Shown here in pieces: positions 51,726-60,706 of a DNA stretch of 64,000 nt (position 1 is the first letter of the stretch; the number at the start of each line of letters is the position of its first letter). The position numbers were made by a program, and so were the translations under genes. Origin of the DNA: Marinovum algicola (GTDB taxonomy: Bacteria; Pseudomonadota; Alphaproteobacteria; Rhodobacterales; Rhodobacteraceae); contig NZ_FNYY01000002.1 of the NCBI RefSeq assembly GCF_900109145.1, positions 62,001 to 126,000 on the forward strand. Direction: 5' to 3'. Below the pieces are notes generated by a model. The model was given only the letters and a program-made list of their open reading frames with translations. It was not told where the DNA came from and did not search any database.

Positions 51726-53851
51726 TGCTGCGCCGCCTGACTTTCGCGCTGTGTCTTGCGCTGACGCCCCTGGCCCTGCACGCGCAGGAGGCAGAGCCCG
51801 ACCCGGCGCTGCTGGTGGCCGATACGGTGGTGGTGACGCCCGACGAACGGCTGATCGCCGAAGGCAATGTCGAGGCGCTTTACGACGGCACCCGCATCTG
51901 GGCGCGGCGGATCACCTATGTCAGCGAGACCGACAGCCTGATCATCGAAGGCCCGATCCGCATCGACGACGGCGAAAGCGTCGTCATCCTCGCCGATGCC
52001 GCCGAGCTGGATTCCGATCTGGAAAACGGGCTGCTCGGCGGCGCGCGCATGGTGCTCGATCAGCAGCTTCAGCTTGCCGCGGTGCAGCTGGCGCGGGTCG
52101 AGGGACGGTATACCCAGCTTTCCAAGGTCACCGTCACCTCCTGCCAGATCTGCGGGCCGAAAGGCGTGCCGCTCTGGTCGATCCGGGCGCGGCGGGCGAT
52201 CCACGACGAAGAGGCGCAGCAGCTCTATTTCGATGGCGCCACCTTTCGGGTGCTCGACGTGCCGGTGATGTACATCCCGCGGCTGCGGCTGCCCGATCCG
52301 ACGCTCGAGCGCGCGCGCGGCTTCCTGTTTCCCTCGATCCGCACCACGACCGAGCTGGGCAGCGGCATCAAGCTGCCATATTTCATTCCGCTCGGCGATC
52401 ACGCCGACCTGACGGTGACGCCCTATCTGTCGCAGGAGACGCGCACACTCGAGCTGCGCTACCGGCAGGCCTTCGTCAACGGCGACATCGAACTGAACGG
52501 TGCGCTGACCCGCGACACCGTCCTGCCTGACGAGACACGCGCCTATCTCTTTGGCGAAGGGGTCTTCGATCTCGGCAACCGGTATGATCTGAGTTTCAAC
52601 TTCGAGGTGACGTCCGACGAATCCTATCTTTCGGAATATGATTATTCCGGCAAGGACCGGCTCGACAGCGAGGTTTCTCTCAGCCGCACCACCCGCAACA
52701 CCAACCTGCTGGCCGAGCTGGTGCATTACAACACGCTGCGCGACAACGAGCTGAACTCGACCCAGCCGACCATCATCCCGGATCTGCGCTACGAGCGCCG
52801 CTACCAGATGGCCAACGGCCTCGGTGGCGAGCTGCGGCTCGGGCTGCTGGGCCATAGCCACATCCGCTATTCCGAATCCGACGTGCGCGGCCGCGACGTG
52901 AGCCGCGCCGGAGCCGAGGCGACATGGCTCAACCAGTGGACCTTCGGCACCGGTCTCCAGATGGCGGCGCAGGCCGGCCTGGCGCTGGATCAATTCTCCA
53001 CCGGGGACGACACCACCGTCACCGATGTCGACAACTCGGTCACCCCCTCGGCCGCCCTGACCTTTCGCTATCCGTTTCTGCGCAGCGCTGGCGGCGGCGC
53101 GCGCCAATTGCTCGAACCGGTGGCCCAGATCGGCTGGGTCGGCGGCCGCGATGCCGATGTGGCCAACGACGAAAGCACCCGGCAGGAGCTTGACGAAGGC
53201 AATCTGCTGTCGCTGTCGCGCTTTCCCGCCGAAGACCGGCGCGAGCGCGGCCTGGCTTCGGTGCTGGGGCTGCGCTTCCTGCACAAGGCGGCCAGCGGAT
53301 GGGAAGCGGGGCTGGCGGTGGGCCGGGTCTATCGCAGCACGCAGAACGATGACTTCACCGCCACCTCGGGGCTCGACAATGCCGCCTCGGACTGGCTCTT
53401 CGCCACCCATTTCCGCAACACCGACGGGCTTTACATCCAGTCGCGAACGCTCTGGGACGAGCAGGGCGAAGTCAGCAAATCCGCCGCCCGCGGCGCCTGG
53501 GCGAACGACCGGATCGATCTTGGCGCCTCGTTCATCCTGCTGCCCGCCGACACCGACGAGGATCGGGACGAAAAGGTGGCGGAATGGACCTTTGACGGCT
53601 CTTACCGGTTCAACCGCCACTGGACCGTCTCCGGCGATGCGCAATACGACATCGCCGACAACCGCGCTGTCGAGGCCGGCCTCGGCCTCGCCTATCGCAA
53701 CGAATGCATCGAGGCGGCGTTCACCGCCGACCGGACCTTTGCCGATTCATCCAATCTGGACCCTTTCACCACTTATGGTCTAACTGTAACGCTAAAAGGG
53801 TTCAGCACCGGCGGCGACGCCGGAAGCTACAGCAGGACATGCAAACAATGA
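51725..53851 (+). CDS. lptD: LPS-assembly protein LptD
   Basis: A 708-residue outer-membrane barrel. A signal peptide (MLRRLTFALCLALTPLALHAQ) is followed by an OstA-like jellyroll (VVVTPDERLIAEGNVEALYDG...RITYVSETDSLIIEGPIRI). The barrel then has many amphipathic strands and ends near GLTVTLKGF. Cys pairs are present (TSCQICG near residue 140 and near the C-terminus), which could form the disulfides needed for LptDE. It inserts LPS into the outer leaflet. Confidence 0.94.
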   Translation: MLRRLTFALCLALTPLALHAQEAEPDPALLVADTVVVTPDERLIAEGNVEALYDGTRIWARRITYVSETDSLIIEGPIRIDDGESVVILADAAELDSDLENGLLGGARMVLDQQLQLAAVQLARVEGRYTQLSKVTVTSCQICGPKGVPLWSIRARRAIHDEEAQQLYFDGATFRVLDVPVMYIPRLRLPDPTLERARGFLFPSIRTTTELGSGIKLPYFIPLGDHADLTVTPYLSQETRTLELRYRQAFVNGDIELNGALTRDTVLPDETRAYLFGEGVFDLGNRYDLSFNFEVTSDESYLSEYDYSGKDRLDSEVSLSRTTRNTNLLAELVHYNTLRDNELNSTQPTIIPDLRYERRYQMANGLGGELRLGLLGHSHIRYSESDVRGRDVSRAGAEATWLNQWTFGTGLQMAAQAGLALDQFSTGDDTTVTDVDNSVTPSAALTFRYPFLRSAGGGARQLLEPVAQIGWVGGRDADVANDESTRQELDEGNLLSLSRFPAEDRRERGLASVLGLRFLHKAASGWEAGLAVGRVYRSTQNDDFTATSGLDNAASDWLFATHFRNTDGLYIQSRTLWDEQGEVSKSAARGAWANDRIDLGASFILLPADTDEDRDEKVAEWTFDGSYRFNRHWTVSGDAQYDIADNRAVEAGLGLAYRNECIEAAFTADRTFADSSNLDPFTTYGLTVTLKGFSTGGDAGSYSRTCKQ

Positions 53852-55071
53852 TTTCACGATTTTTCCGGACCGCGGCCGCGGCGCTTCTGATCGCGCCGCT
53901 GACGCCCCTGCCCGTTCCGGCCCAGGGGCTGTTCTCGCCGGCCATCAAGGTCGATGAAATGGTGATCACCAATTACGAGATCAATCAGCGCATGGCCTTT
54001 CTCGAAGTGCTGCGCGCGCCCGGCAACCCGCGTGATCTCGCCCGTGAACAGCTGATCGAGGACCGCCTCAAGCTGCGCGAGGCCGAGGCGCTGGGCATCA
54101 CCGTTTCGCCCGAGCAGATCGCCGCCGGAATGGAGGAATTCGCCGGCCGCGCCAATCTGACCGCCGATCAGCTGATCGCCGAGCTGTCGGGGCTGGGCGT
54201 CTCGGCCGAGACCTTTCGCGATTTCGTCCGGGCCGGGGTGGCCTGGCGCGAGGTGGTGCGGGCGCGGTTTGCCGGATCGGCGCAGGTCAGCGAGGCCGAG
54301 ATCGACCGCGCCCTGAACGCCGCCGGGGGCGGCTCTTCGGTGCGGGTGCTGCTGGCCGAGATCATCATGCCGGCCCCGCCCGCCGAAGCCGAGGCGGTGA
54401 TGGCCCGGGCGCAGCGGATCGCGCGAACCACCTCGGAGGCCGAGTTCGCCGCCGCCGCACGGCAGTATTCCGCCACCGCCACCGCCCGTTCGGGCGGCAA
54501 GCTGCCCTGGCAGCAGATCGAGGATCTGCCGCCGGTGCTGCGGCCGCTGGTGCTGGAGCTCTCGCCCGGTGAAGTGACCGATCCGCTGGCCATTCCCAAT
54601 GCCGTCGCGCTGTTCCAGCTGCGCGCGCTGGAAGAGACCGAATATGCCCCGCCGAGCTATTCGGCTGTGGAATACGCCGCCTATTACATGGCCGGCGGGC
54701 GCAGCGAGCAGACCCTGGCCCAGGCCGTCGGGATCACGGCCCGGATCGACACCTGCGACGATCTTTATGGCGTGGCCAAGGGGCAGCCCGAAGAGGTGCT
54801 CGACCGCAGCACCCTGCCGCCCGATCAGATCCCCGACGACATTGCCATCGAACTGGCCAAGCTCGACCCCGGCGAAACCTCGACCGCGCTGACCCGCGCG
54901 GGGGGCGAGACCCTGGTGCTTCTGATGCTCTGCGGCCGCAGCCCGGCGGTCGAAGAGGCGCCCGACCGCGAGGCCGTGACCACCGGCCTGCGCAACCGCC
55001 GCGTCGGCACCCTGTCCGAGAGCTTTCTGGAACAGCTGCGCGCCGATGCGCGGATCGTGGAACTGGAATGA
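53848..55071 (+). CDS. surA: SurA-like periplasmic chaperone/peptidyl-prolyl isomerase
   Basis: A 407-residue exported protein. The signal peptide is ISRFFRTAAAALLIAPLTPLPVPAQG. The SurA N-domain follows (IKVDEMVITNYEINQRMAFLEVLRAPGNPRDLAREQLIEDRLKLREAEALGI), then one parvulin-like region (about 170-265; ARSGGKLPWQQIEDLPPVLRPLVLELSPGEV). It helps fold outer-membrane proteins such as LptD, whose gene it follows. ATGs at 53839 and 53848 are possible; 53848 gives a 4-nt overlap and better spacing. Confidence 0.88.
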   Translation: MISRFFRTAAAALLIAPLTPLPVPAQGLFSPAIKVDEMVITNYEINQRMAFLEVLRAPGNPRDLAREQLIEDRLKLREAEALGITVSPEQIAAGMEEFAGRANLTADQLIAELSGLGVSAETFRDFVRAGVAWREVVRARFAGSAQVSEAEIDRALNAAGGGSSVRVLLAEIIMPAPPAEAEAVMARAQRIARTTSEAEFAAAARQYSATATARSGGKLPWQQIEDLPPVLRPLVLELSPGEVTDPLAIPNAVALFQLRALEETEYAPPSYSAVEYAAYYMAGGRSEQTLAQAVGITARIDTCDDLYGVAKGQPEEVLDRSTLPPDQIPDDIAIELAKLDPGETSTALTRAGGETLVLLMLCGRSPAVEEAPDREAVTTGLRNRRVGTLSESFLEQLRADARIVELE

Positions 55072-56042
55072 GCCCGGCCCTGCCCGTTGCGCTGAGCTGC
55101 GGCGAGCCGGCGGGCGTCGGCCCGGAACTTGCGCTGCGCGCCTGGGAGGCGTTGCGCGACCGGGTGCCGTTCTTTCTGATCGGGGACGCCGGCCATCTTG
55201 GCCAGGGCGCGCCGCATGTGCGCATCGCCGACCCGGGCGAGGCGCCGGCGGCGATGGCGCGCGGCCTGCCGGTGCTGCACCGTGATTTCGGCCCGCCGGT
55301 GACGCCGGGCCAGCCCCAAGCCGCCCATGCGCAGCCGGTGATCGATGCGATCGCCGAAGGTGTTGCGCTGGTGATGGCCGGCCGCGCCCGGGCGCTCTGC
55401 ACCGCGCCGATCCACAAGCAGGCGCTGGCCGAGGGGGCGGGGTTCGCCTATCCCGGCCACACCGAATACCTGGCCGCACTGGCCGGCGTGCGGCGGGTGG
55501 TGATGATGCTGGCCGCCCCGGCGCTGCGGGTGGTGCCGGTGACGATCCACATGGCACTGGCCGAGGTGACCGGGGCGCTGACGCCCGCCCTGCTGGAAGA
55601 GACCCTGCGCATCACCCATGACGGGCTGCGCCGGCGCTTCGGCCTGAGCGCCCCGCGGATCGCGGTGGCCGGCCTCAACCCCCATGCCGGAGAAGGCGGG
55701 CGGATGGGGCGCGAGGAGATCACCACCCTCGCCCCGGTGCTCGACCGGCTGCGGGCCGAAGGGTTCGACATCACCGGACCGCTGTCGGCCGACACGATGT
55801 TCCACCCGGCAGCCCGCGCGCGCTATGACGTGGCGGTCTGCATGTATCACGACCAGGCGCTGATCCCGATCAAGACGCTGGATTTCGACCGGGGGGTCAA
55901 TGTGACGCTCGGCCTGCCTTTCCTGCGCACCTCTCCCGATCACGGCACCGCCTTCGACATCGCCGGCCAAGGCCTGGCCAACCCGGCGTCGCTGATCGCG
56001 GCACTTGAAATGGCGGGCGCGGCGGCGCCGCCGGCGTCGTGA
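55068..56042 (+). CDS. pdxA: 4-hydroxythreonine-4-phosphate dehydrogenase
   Basis: A 324-residue enzyme of pyridoxal 5'-phosphate synthesis. PVALSCGEPAGVGPEL opens the protein, TAPIHKQALAEGAGFAYPGHTEYLA and AGLNPHAGEGGRMGREEI hold substrate and metal His residues, and MYHDQALIPIKTL gives the third His. The position between surA and rsmA is the classical surA-pdxA-ksgA order. It overlaps surA by 4 nt. Confidence 0.96.
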   Translation: MSPALPVALSCGEPAGVGPELALRAWEALRDRVPFFLIGDAGHLGQGAPHVRIADPGEAPAAMARGLPVLHRDFGPPVTPGQPQAAHAQPVIDAIAEGVALVMAGRARALCTAPIHKQALAEGAGFAYPGHTEYLAALAGVRRVVMMLAAPALRVVPVTIHMALAEVTGALTPALLEETLRITHDGLRRRFGLSAPRIAVAGLNPHAGEGGRMGREEITTLAPVLDRLRAEGFDITGPLSADTMFHPAARARYDVAVCMYHDQALIPIKTLDFDRGVNVTLGLPFLRTSPDHGTAFDIAGQGLANPASLIAALEMAGAAAPPAS

Positions 56043-56044
56043 TG

Positions 56045-56067
56045 CGTATTTTTGAAAGAGAAGAAGC
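56045..56067 (+). repeat. Family A tail acting as the rsmA leader
   Basis: CGTATTTTTGAAAG then AGAAGAAG matches the 3' tail of family A repeats (GTATTT...AGAAGAAG) without the hairpins. It fills the 28-bp pdxA-rsmA gap, and its AAGAAG lies 4 nt before the rsmA ATG, so it may serve as the ribosome site. Confidence 0.5.
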
Positions 56068-56070
56068 CTG

Positions 56071-56919
56071 ATGGCCACGATTGACGACCTGCCGCCGCTG
56101 CGCGAGGTGATCACCGATCACGGGCTGGTGGCAAAAAAGGCGCTGGGGCAGAACTTCCTGCTCGACCTCAACCTTACCGCCAAGATCGCGCGGCTGGCCG
56201 GCGAGCTGTCGGGCTGCGACGTGCTCGAGATCGGCCCCGGCCCCGGCGGGCTGACCCGGGGCCTGCTGGCCGAGGGGGCGCGCAAGGTGCTGGCGATCGA
56301 AAAGGACGCGCGCTGCCTGCCCGCGCTGGCCGAGATCGGGGCGCGCTATCCCGGCCAGCTCGAGGTGATCAACGGCGATGCGCTGGAGATCGACCCCGGG
56401 CAATACCTGATGCCGCCGATCCGAATTGCCGCCAATCTGCCTTACAACGTCGGCACCGAGCTTCTGGTGCGTTGGCTGACGCCGCCGGAGTGGCCGCCGT
56501 TCTGGCAGTCGCTGACGCTGATGTTCCAGCGCGAGGTGGCACAGCGCATAGTGGCCGAACCGGGATCGAAAACCTATGGCCGCCTGGCAATCCTGTCGCA
56601 ATGGCGCGCCGATCCGCGCATCGTGCTGCATCTGCCGCCCGAGGCCTTTTCGCCGCCGCCCAAGGTGTCTTCGGCGGTGGTGCATCTGACCGCCCTGCCC
56701 GCGCCGCGCTTTCCGGCCGATGCCAGGATCCTGCAAGAGGTGGTGGCGCGCGGCTTCAACCAGCGGCGCAAGATGCTACGGGCAAGCCTCAAGGGGCTGC
56801 ATCCCGGCATCGAGGATCTGCTGCGCGCCGCCGGGATCAAACCCACCGAGCGGGCCGAGCAGGTCTCGCTCGAGGCCTTCTGCGCGCTGGCCCGCGAGGT
56901 GGAAGCCGCACGGCGCTGA
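56071..56919 (+). CDS. rsmA: 16S rRNA dimethyladenosine transferase
   Basis: A 282-residue SAM-dependent enzyme that dimethylates two adjacent adenosines near the 16S 3' end. [23 protein letters not shown] opens it, the SAM site reads [16 protein letters not shown], and the catalytic NLPYN motif is in [16 protein letters not shown]. The C-terminal domain ([15 protein letters not shown]) is normal. It is the last gene of the lptF operon by position. Confidence 0.97.
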   Translation: MATIDDLPPLREVITDHGLVAKKALGQNFLLDLNLTAKIARLAGELSGCDVLEIGPGPGGLTRGLLAEGARKVLAIEKDARCLPALAEIGARYPGQLEVINGDALEIDPGQYLMPPIRIAANLPYNVGTELLVRWLTPPEWPPFWQSLTLMFQREVAQRIVAEPGSKTYGRLAILSQWRADPRIVLHLPPEAFSPPPKVSSAVVHLTALPAPRFPADARILQEVVARGFNQRRKMLRASLKGLHPGIEDLLRAAGIKPTERAEQVSLEAFCALAREVEAARR

Positions 56920-56941
56920 GCCCGGCCGTTCTTGCTCCCCG

Positions 56942-57013
56942 TCCCGGACCCCGATCCGGGACCTCGCCGCCGTATCGCCCATCTGCCATGAGGCCCCGGA
57001 CCCCGATCCGGGG
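56942..57013 (+). repeat. Intergenic repeat family B (paired hairpins), copy after rsmA
   Basis: TCCCGGA (56942-56948) with TCCGGGA (56955-56961), then CCCCGGA (56994-57000) with TCCGGGG (57007-57013). The first stem and its flank CCGTCCCGGACCCCG nearly match the copy at 14451. It lies between rsmA and the convergent DUF4167 gene. Confidence 0.65.
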
Positions 57014-57033
57014 CGCGTGGGATCCCGGGGGCG

Positions 57034-57066
57034 CAAAAGCAAAGGGCCGCTCCTCGGAGCGACCCT
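57034..57066 (-). terminator. Terminator of the DUF4167 gene (minus strand)
   Basis: On the minus strand AGGGTCGCTCC / GGAGCGGCCCT forms a stem with one mismatch, followed by TTGCTTTTGC. It lies 31 bp after the DUF4167 stop. Confidence 0.7.
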
Positions 57067-57097
57067 GTGCAATGTCATGTGTCAGGCGCCGCCGAGG

Positions 57098-57850
57098 TTA
57101 TTCGGCCGCCTGCGACGGCTCGTCCTTGGCCGGGGCATCGGCGGAAGCGTCCTTGGCCGAGCTGTCCTTGGCCGGGGTGTCCTTGGCCGGGGTGTCCTTG
57201 GCAGCGGCGCGGCGCGTTGGCCGCTTGGCCGGGGTATCCTTGGCCGGGGTATCCTTGGCCGAGGCGTCCTTGGCAGAGGCATCCTTGGCCGGCGCCTCGC
57301 CGCCCGCCTCTCCCTCGGGCTTCTTGCGCGCCGGCTTGCGGCGGCTGCGCTTGGGCTTGTCTTCCTCGACCTTGCTCTCTGGCGTCTCGACCAGCGTGCT
57401 GTCGGCGTCGGTGTCGGAAACATCGAGCACATCGGGCTGCGGTGCCTCGCTCGGATCGGCGGCCTCGGAGGGCTGCGGATTGCCATTGCCGTTGCCGTTG
57501 CCGTTCGAGGATTCGCGCTCCTGCCGTTCGGCCCGCTCGCGATCGCGCTGCGCCTGCCGCTCGCGGTTCTGGCGCTCCTGCTCCTCGCGCTTGGCGTCCT
57601 GTTCCTTCTGCGCCTCGCCCAGAAGCCTCAGGTAATGCTCGGCGTGCTGCTGGAAATTTTCGGTCGCCACCCGGTCACCGGCCAACTGGGCATCGCGTGC
57701 CAGCTGGTTGTATTTGTCGATGATCTGCTGCGGCGTACCGCGCACCTTGCCTTCGGGCCCGGAGCTGTCGAAGACCCGGTTGATGATATTGCCACCAGAA
57801 GGCTTGTTGCGGTTCGATCGCGACCGCGACCGTGACTTGGATGATCTCAT
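57098..57850 (-). CDS. DUF4167 protein with AKDxx pentapeptide repeats
   Basis: A 250-residue protein. The N-terminal DUF4167 domain (about residues 10-85; NRNKPSGGNIINRVFDSSGPEGKVRGTPQQIIDKYNQLARDAQLAGDRVATENFQQHAEHYLRL) is conserved in alphaproteobacteria and has unknown function. After it come a Glu/Arg coiled stretch, an Asn-Gly run and a basic segment (KPKRSRRKPARKK). The tail of AKD[AT][SP] pentapeptides is encoded by 15-bp tandem repeats. The tail is probably disordered and length-variable. The N-terminus is Arg/Ser/Lys-rich, which suggests RNA binding. Confidence 0.9.
   Translation of the reverse strand: MRSSKSRSRSRSNRNKPSGGNIINRVFDSSGPEGKVRGTPQQIIDKYNQLARDAQLAGDRVATENFQQHAEHYLRLLGEAQKEQDAKREEQERQNRERQAQRDRERAERQERESSNGNGNGNGNPQPSEAADPSEAPQPDVLDVSDTDADSTLVETPESKVEEDKPKRSRRKPARKKPEGEAGGEAPAKDASAKDASAKDTPAKDTPAKRPTRRAAAKDTPAKDTPAKDSSAKDASADAPAKDEPSQAAE
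57120..57297. repeat. 15-bp tandem repeats (VNTR) in the DUF4167 coding region
   Basis: About ten imperfect copies of a 15-bp unit (plus-strand core GTCCTTGGCCGGGGT) occur in two blocks split by a short non-repeat part (RPTRRAA). The unit length is a multiple of three, so changes in copy number keep the frame. Confidence 0.8.
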
Positions 57851-58095
57851 TATACTGTTATCCAGCCCGTTTTTGGATAGTCTCTAGCCGGTGTGCCAAA
57901 CGCGATGCTATGGCGCGGTGCATTCGGCAATCATGCTCTTGTGCGGCGAGTGTCTCGCGGGGCGCAATACGCGACCCATCTGCGACGACACCCAAGCACT
58001 AACCACGACAAGCCCGGCCTTACAAGGGGGTAATTGTCGCATTCCCCGCCCGAAACCGCCAAAAGCGGCAGATTTGCACCGATTTCGAGCGAAAT
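57851..58095. promoter_or_regulatory. 245-bp leader region of the DUF4167 gene
   Basis: Both flanking genes are on the minus strand. The gap is AT-richer than its surroundings near the DUF4167 start (GATCTCATTATACTG on the plus strand). No gene, tRNA or clear terminator was seen in it. It probably holds the DUF4167 promoter. Confidence 0.4.
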
Positions 58096-58926
58096 TCACT
58101 GAATCTTGCGAGCGCTAACGGCCCGGTCGCGGCCATCGAGATCCTGGATCACCACCACATCCGACAGCCCGCCCTCGCGCATCAGCACCGCCACGGGAAA
58201 GGCCTGCTGCCAGCCGATCTCGACCAGCAGCCGGCCGCCGGGTTCGAGAAACTGGCCGGCGCTGGCGGCAATGGCGCGATAGGCCGAGAGGCCGTCGGCC
58301 TCGTCGGTCAGCGCCAGGCGCGGCTCATGCGCCAGCTCCGGCGCCAGCGCCGTCATTTCGTGATCGGCGATGTATGGCGGGTTCGAGACGATCAGATCAA
58401 AGCTGCCGTCGACCTCGGCGAACCAGTCGCTCTGGCGCAGGAGCGCGCATTCCGACAGGCCCAGCATCGCCCGGTTGCGCGCCGCCACATCAAGCGCGGC
58501 GGGCGAGACATCGACCCCCAGCCCCCAGGCGCCCTGGCTTTCGGCCAGCAGCGTCAGCAGGATACAGCCCGTGCCGGTGCCGAGATCGAGCAGCCGTTCG
58601 AACGGCTGGGCCAGCGCCGCCTCGATCAGGGTTTCGGTTTCCGGCCGGGGGTCGAGCACATCCGGCGTGACCGCGAATTCGCGGCCGTAAAACATCCGCT
58701 TTCCAGTGAGATGCGAGACAGGTTCCCGGGCCGCCCGGCGCGTGATCAGATTGTCGAACCGCGCCGCCGCTTCGGGATCGACCGGCTCCGGTAGCACCAG
58801 CGTCAGCCGCCCGGCCTCTTGCCCCAGCGCATGTGCCAGAAGCCGGCGGGCATCGTTGCCGGCGCCGTCTATCCCGGCGGTCTTGAGCGCGCGCGTGCCG
58901 CGCGCCAGCAGTTCCGAGCCGGTCAT
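58096..58926 (-). CDS. prmC: Release-factor glutamine methyltransferase
   Basis: A 276-residue SAM enzyme that methylates the Gln of the GGQ motif in RF1/RF2. The SAM motif reads [16 protein letters not shown] and the catalytic NPPY is in [15 protein letters not shown]. An N-terminal helical substrate domain (residues 1-90) is present. It overlaps prfA by 4 nt, so enzyme and substrate genes are coupled, as in many bacteria. Confidence 0.96.
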   Translation of the reverse strand: MTGSELLARGTRALKTAGIDGAGNDARRLLAHALGQEAGRLTLVLPEPVDPEAAARFDNLITRRAAREPVSHLTGKRMFYGREFAVTPDVLDPRPETETLIEAALAQPFERLLDLGTGTGCILLTLLAESQGAWGLGVDVSPAALDVAARNRAMLGLSECALLRQSDWFAEVDGSFDLIVSNPPYIADHEMTALAPELAHEPRLALTDEADGLSAYRAIAASAGQFLEPGGRLLVEIGWQQAFPVAVLMREGGLSDVVVIQDLDGRDRAVSARKIQ

Positions 58927-59975
58927 TCCATCGCCGCCAACTGGGTCGCCTGGGCATCGGCCGTCAGCGCATCGACGATCTCGTCGAGATCGCCCTGCAT
59001 CACCTGGTCGAGTTTGTAGAGCGTGAGGTTGATGCGATGATCGGTCATTCGGCCCTGCGGGAAATTATAGGTACGGATACGTTCGCTGCGGTCACCGGAG
59101 CCGACCTGGGATTTGCGGTCGGCGCTGCGTTCGCTGTCGACCCGGCTGCGCTCGAGGTCGTAAAGCCGCGTCTTGAGCACCTGCATGGCAATCTCGCGGT
59201 TGCGGTGCTGGCTCTTCTCGGAGCTGGTGACGACGATGCCGGTGGGGACATGGGTGATCCGCACGGCCGAATCGGTGGTGTTGACGTGCTGGCCGCCGGC
59301 GCCCGAGGCGCGCATGGTGTCTATGCGGATATCGCCGGCGTCGATCTGGATATCCACATCCTCGGCCTCTGGCAGCACCGCCACGGTGGCGGCCGAGGTA
59401 TGGATGCGGCCGCCGCTTTCGGTGGTGGGCACGCGCTGGACGCGGTGCACGCCGGATTCGTATTTCAGCCGGGCAAAGACGCCCTCGCCTTTCACATGCG
59501 CCACCACTTCCTTGATGCCGCCCAGCTCGGTGGCGTTTTCCTCGATGATCTCGAAATTCCAGCCCCGGGCCTCGGCATAGCGCTGGTACATGCGCAGCAG
59601 ATCGCCGGCAAAAAGCGCCGCCTCTTCGCCGCCGGTGCCGGGCCGGATTTCGACGATGGCGGGCCGGGCATCGGCCTCGTCGCGTGGCAGAAGCGCCAGT
59701 TGCAGCGCGTGCTCTGCCTCGGGCAGGCGCTTTTTCAGCACCGGCAGCTCCTCTTCCGCCAGCTCGCGCATGTCGGGATCGGCGAGCAGCGCCTCAGCCT
59801 CGGCCATGTCTTCCAGGAGCTGGCGCCAGGCGGCGATCTGGTCGACCACCGGCTTGAGATCGGAATATTCCTTGGCCAGCGCCGCGATCTCGCCAGCATC
59901 GGCGCCGGCGTTCATCCGGGCCTCCAGATATTGGAAACGGTCTTCGATCTGGCGCAGGCGGTCTTCGGGAATCAT
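58923..59975 (-). CDS. prfA: Peptide chain release factor 1
   Basis: A 350-residue RF1 that ends translation at UAA/UAG. The N-terminal helices are followed by [20 protein letters not shown], the stop-codon reading region [26 protein letters not shown] with a PxT motif (PTT) typical of RF1, and GAGGQHVN with the catalytic GGQ. The ATG at 59975 gives the usual N-terminus ([14 protein letters not shown]); upstream open frame is not conserved. Confidence 0.96.
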   Translation of the reverse strand: MIPEDRLRQIEDRFQYLEARMNAGADAGEIAALAKEYSDLKPVVDQIAAWRQLLEDMAEAEALLADPDMRELAEEELPVLKKRLPEAEHALQLALLPRDEADARPAIVEIRPGTGGEEAALFAGDLLRMYQRYAEARGWNFEIIEENATELGGIKEVVAHVKGEGVFARLKYESGVHRVQRVPTTESGGRIHTSAATVAVLPEAEDVDIQIDAGDIRIDTMRASGAGGQHVNTTDSAVRITHVPTGIVVTSSEKSQHRNREIAMQVLKTRLYDLERSRVDSERSADRKSQVGSGDRSERIRTYNFPQGRMTDHRINLTLYKLDQVMQGDLDEIVDALTADAQATQLAAME

Positions 59976-60036
59976 GCGGGGAGGCTTCTGCCGGTCAGAA
60001 TTGTCAGGTTTGGGAGTTTCGTGATAAACTGCTCTC

Positions 60037-60321
60037 ATGGTGAGAGGAAGTACCCTTTTGTGGCTGCTTGCGGCGCCTGCCCTGGCCGATGTGACCGGCC
60101 CGGGCGGACGCACCGTCGATTGTTACTGCACCGACCGAAACGGCGCCCGCGTGGAGCTGGGCCAGACCATCTGTCTTCAGGTCGATGGCCGCATGTTCAT
60201 GGCGCAGTGTCAGATGTCGCTCAACGTGCCGATGTGGCGCGAGGTGGCGCAGGGCTGTCTCGGCGCCTCACAGAGCGGCGAGCCAACCCTCGATGCGGGC
60301 GCGGTTGACGCCAAGATCTGA
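60037..60321 (+). CDS. Small exported Cys-rich protein
   Basis: A 94-residue protein with a short signal peptide ([17 protein letters not shown]) and five cysteines in the mature part (C29, C31, C46, C58, C74), so disulfides or metal binding are likely in the periplasm. No family is recognised. The 6-bp arms CTCTCA (60032-60037) and TGAGAG (60041-60046) make a perfect hairpin around the start codon. It is divergent from prfA and overlaps the convergent DUF1499 gene by 54 nt. Confidence 0.72.
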   Translation: MVRGSTLLWLLAAPALADVTGPGGRTVDCYCTDRNGARVELGQTICLQVDGRMFMAQCQMSLNVPMWREVAQGCLGASQSGEPTLDAGAVDAKI

Positions 60322-60702
60322 CTTGCCGTATCGCGCCCGGCTGAACACCTCGAGCTGCGCGCCCTGCGGCGTCTCGGTCAGACTGAGGGTGGTGTAATCG
60401 GGATACCCCATCAGCTTGCTGCGCGTGACATAGGTGATCCGTCCCTCTTCGAGCGAACCGGCCAGCACCTCGGTGCGGGGGGTGGCGCGAATGACGGCAT
60501 CGAATGCGGCGAACCGCTCTTGCCCGCCCTCGGCCAGCGGTTCCCGGTAGACATGGCTGTTGGCGCCACCGTGGTGGCCCGGATCGGTGAGGCTCGAGGT
60601 GACATGCCAGCGCGCCGGGTCGTCGGGCGCGAAGCGCACCCAAACCGCCCCGGCCACCACCGCGCCGTCCAGAAACAGGAGGGCAATATATATGATCTTC
60701 AT
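60268..60702 (-). CDS. DUF1499 protein
   Basis: A 144-residue protein with an N-terminal signal anchor (IIYIALLFLDGAVVAGAVWVRF), then the DUF1499 pattern: FAAFDAVIRATPRTEVLAGSLEEGRITYVTRSKLMGYPDYTTLSLTET and a conserved [21 protein letters not shown] end. It is probably periplasmic and its function is unknown. It lies 4 bp after agmatinase on the same strand, so the two are likely co-transcribed. Confidence 0.85.
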   Translation of the reverse strand: MKIIYIALLFLDGAVVAGAVWVRFAPDDPARWHVTSSLTDPGHHGGANSHVYREPLAEGGQERFAAFDAVIRATPRTEVLAGSLEEGRITYVTRSKLMGYPDYTTLSLTETPQGAQLEVFSRARYGKSDLGVNRARIEGWLAAL

Positions 60703-60706
60703 GTAG

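Noticed and set aside
51707-53644. A 645-codon minus-strand frame across lptD
   Set aside because: lptD on the plus strand has signal peptide, OstA domain and barrel, and fits the operon. The antisense frame is a shadow.
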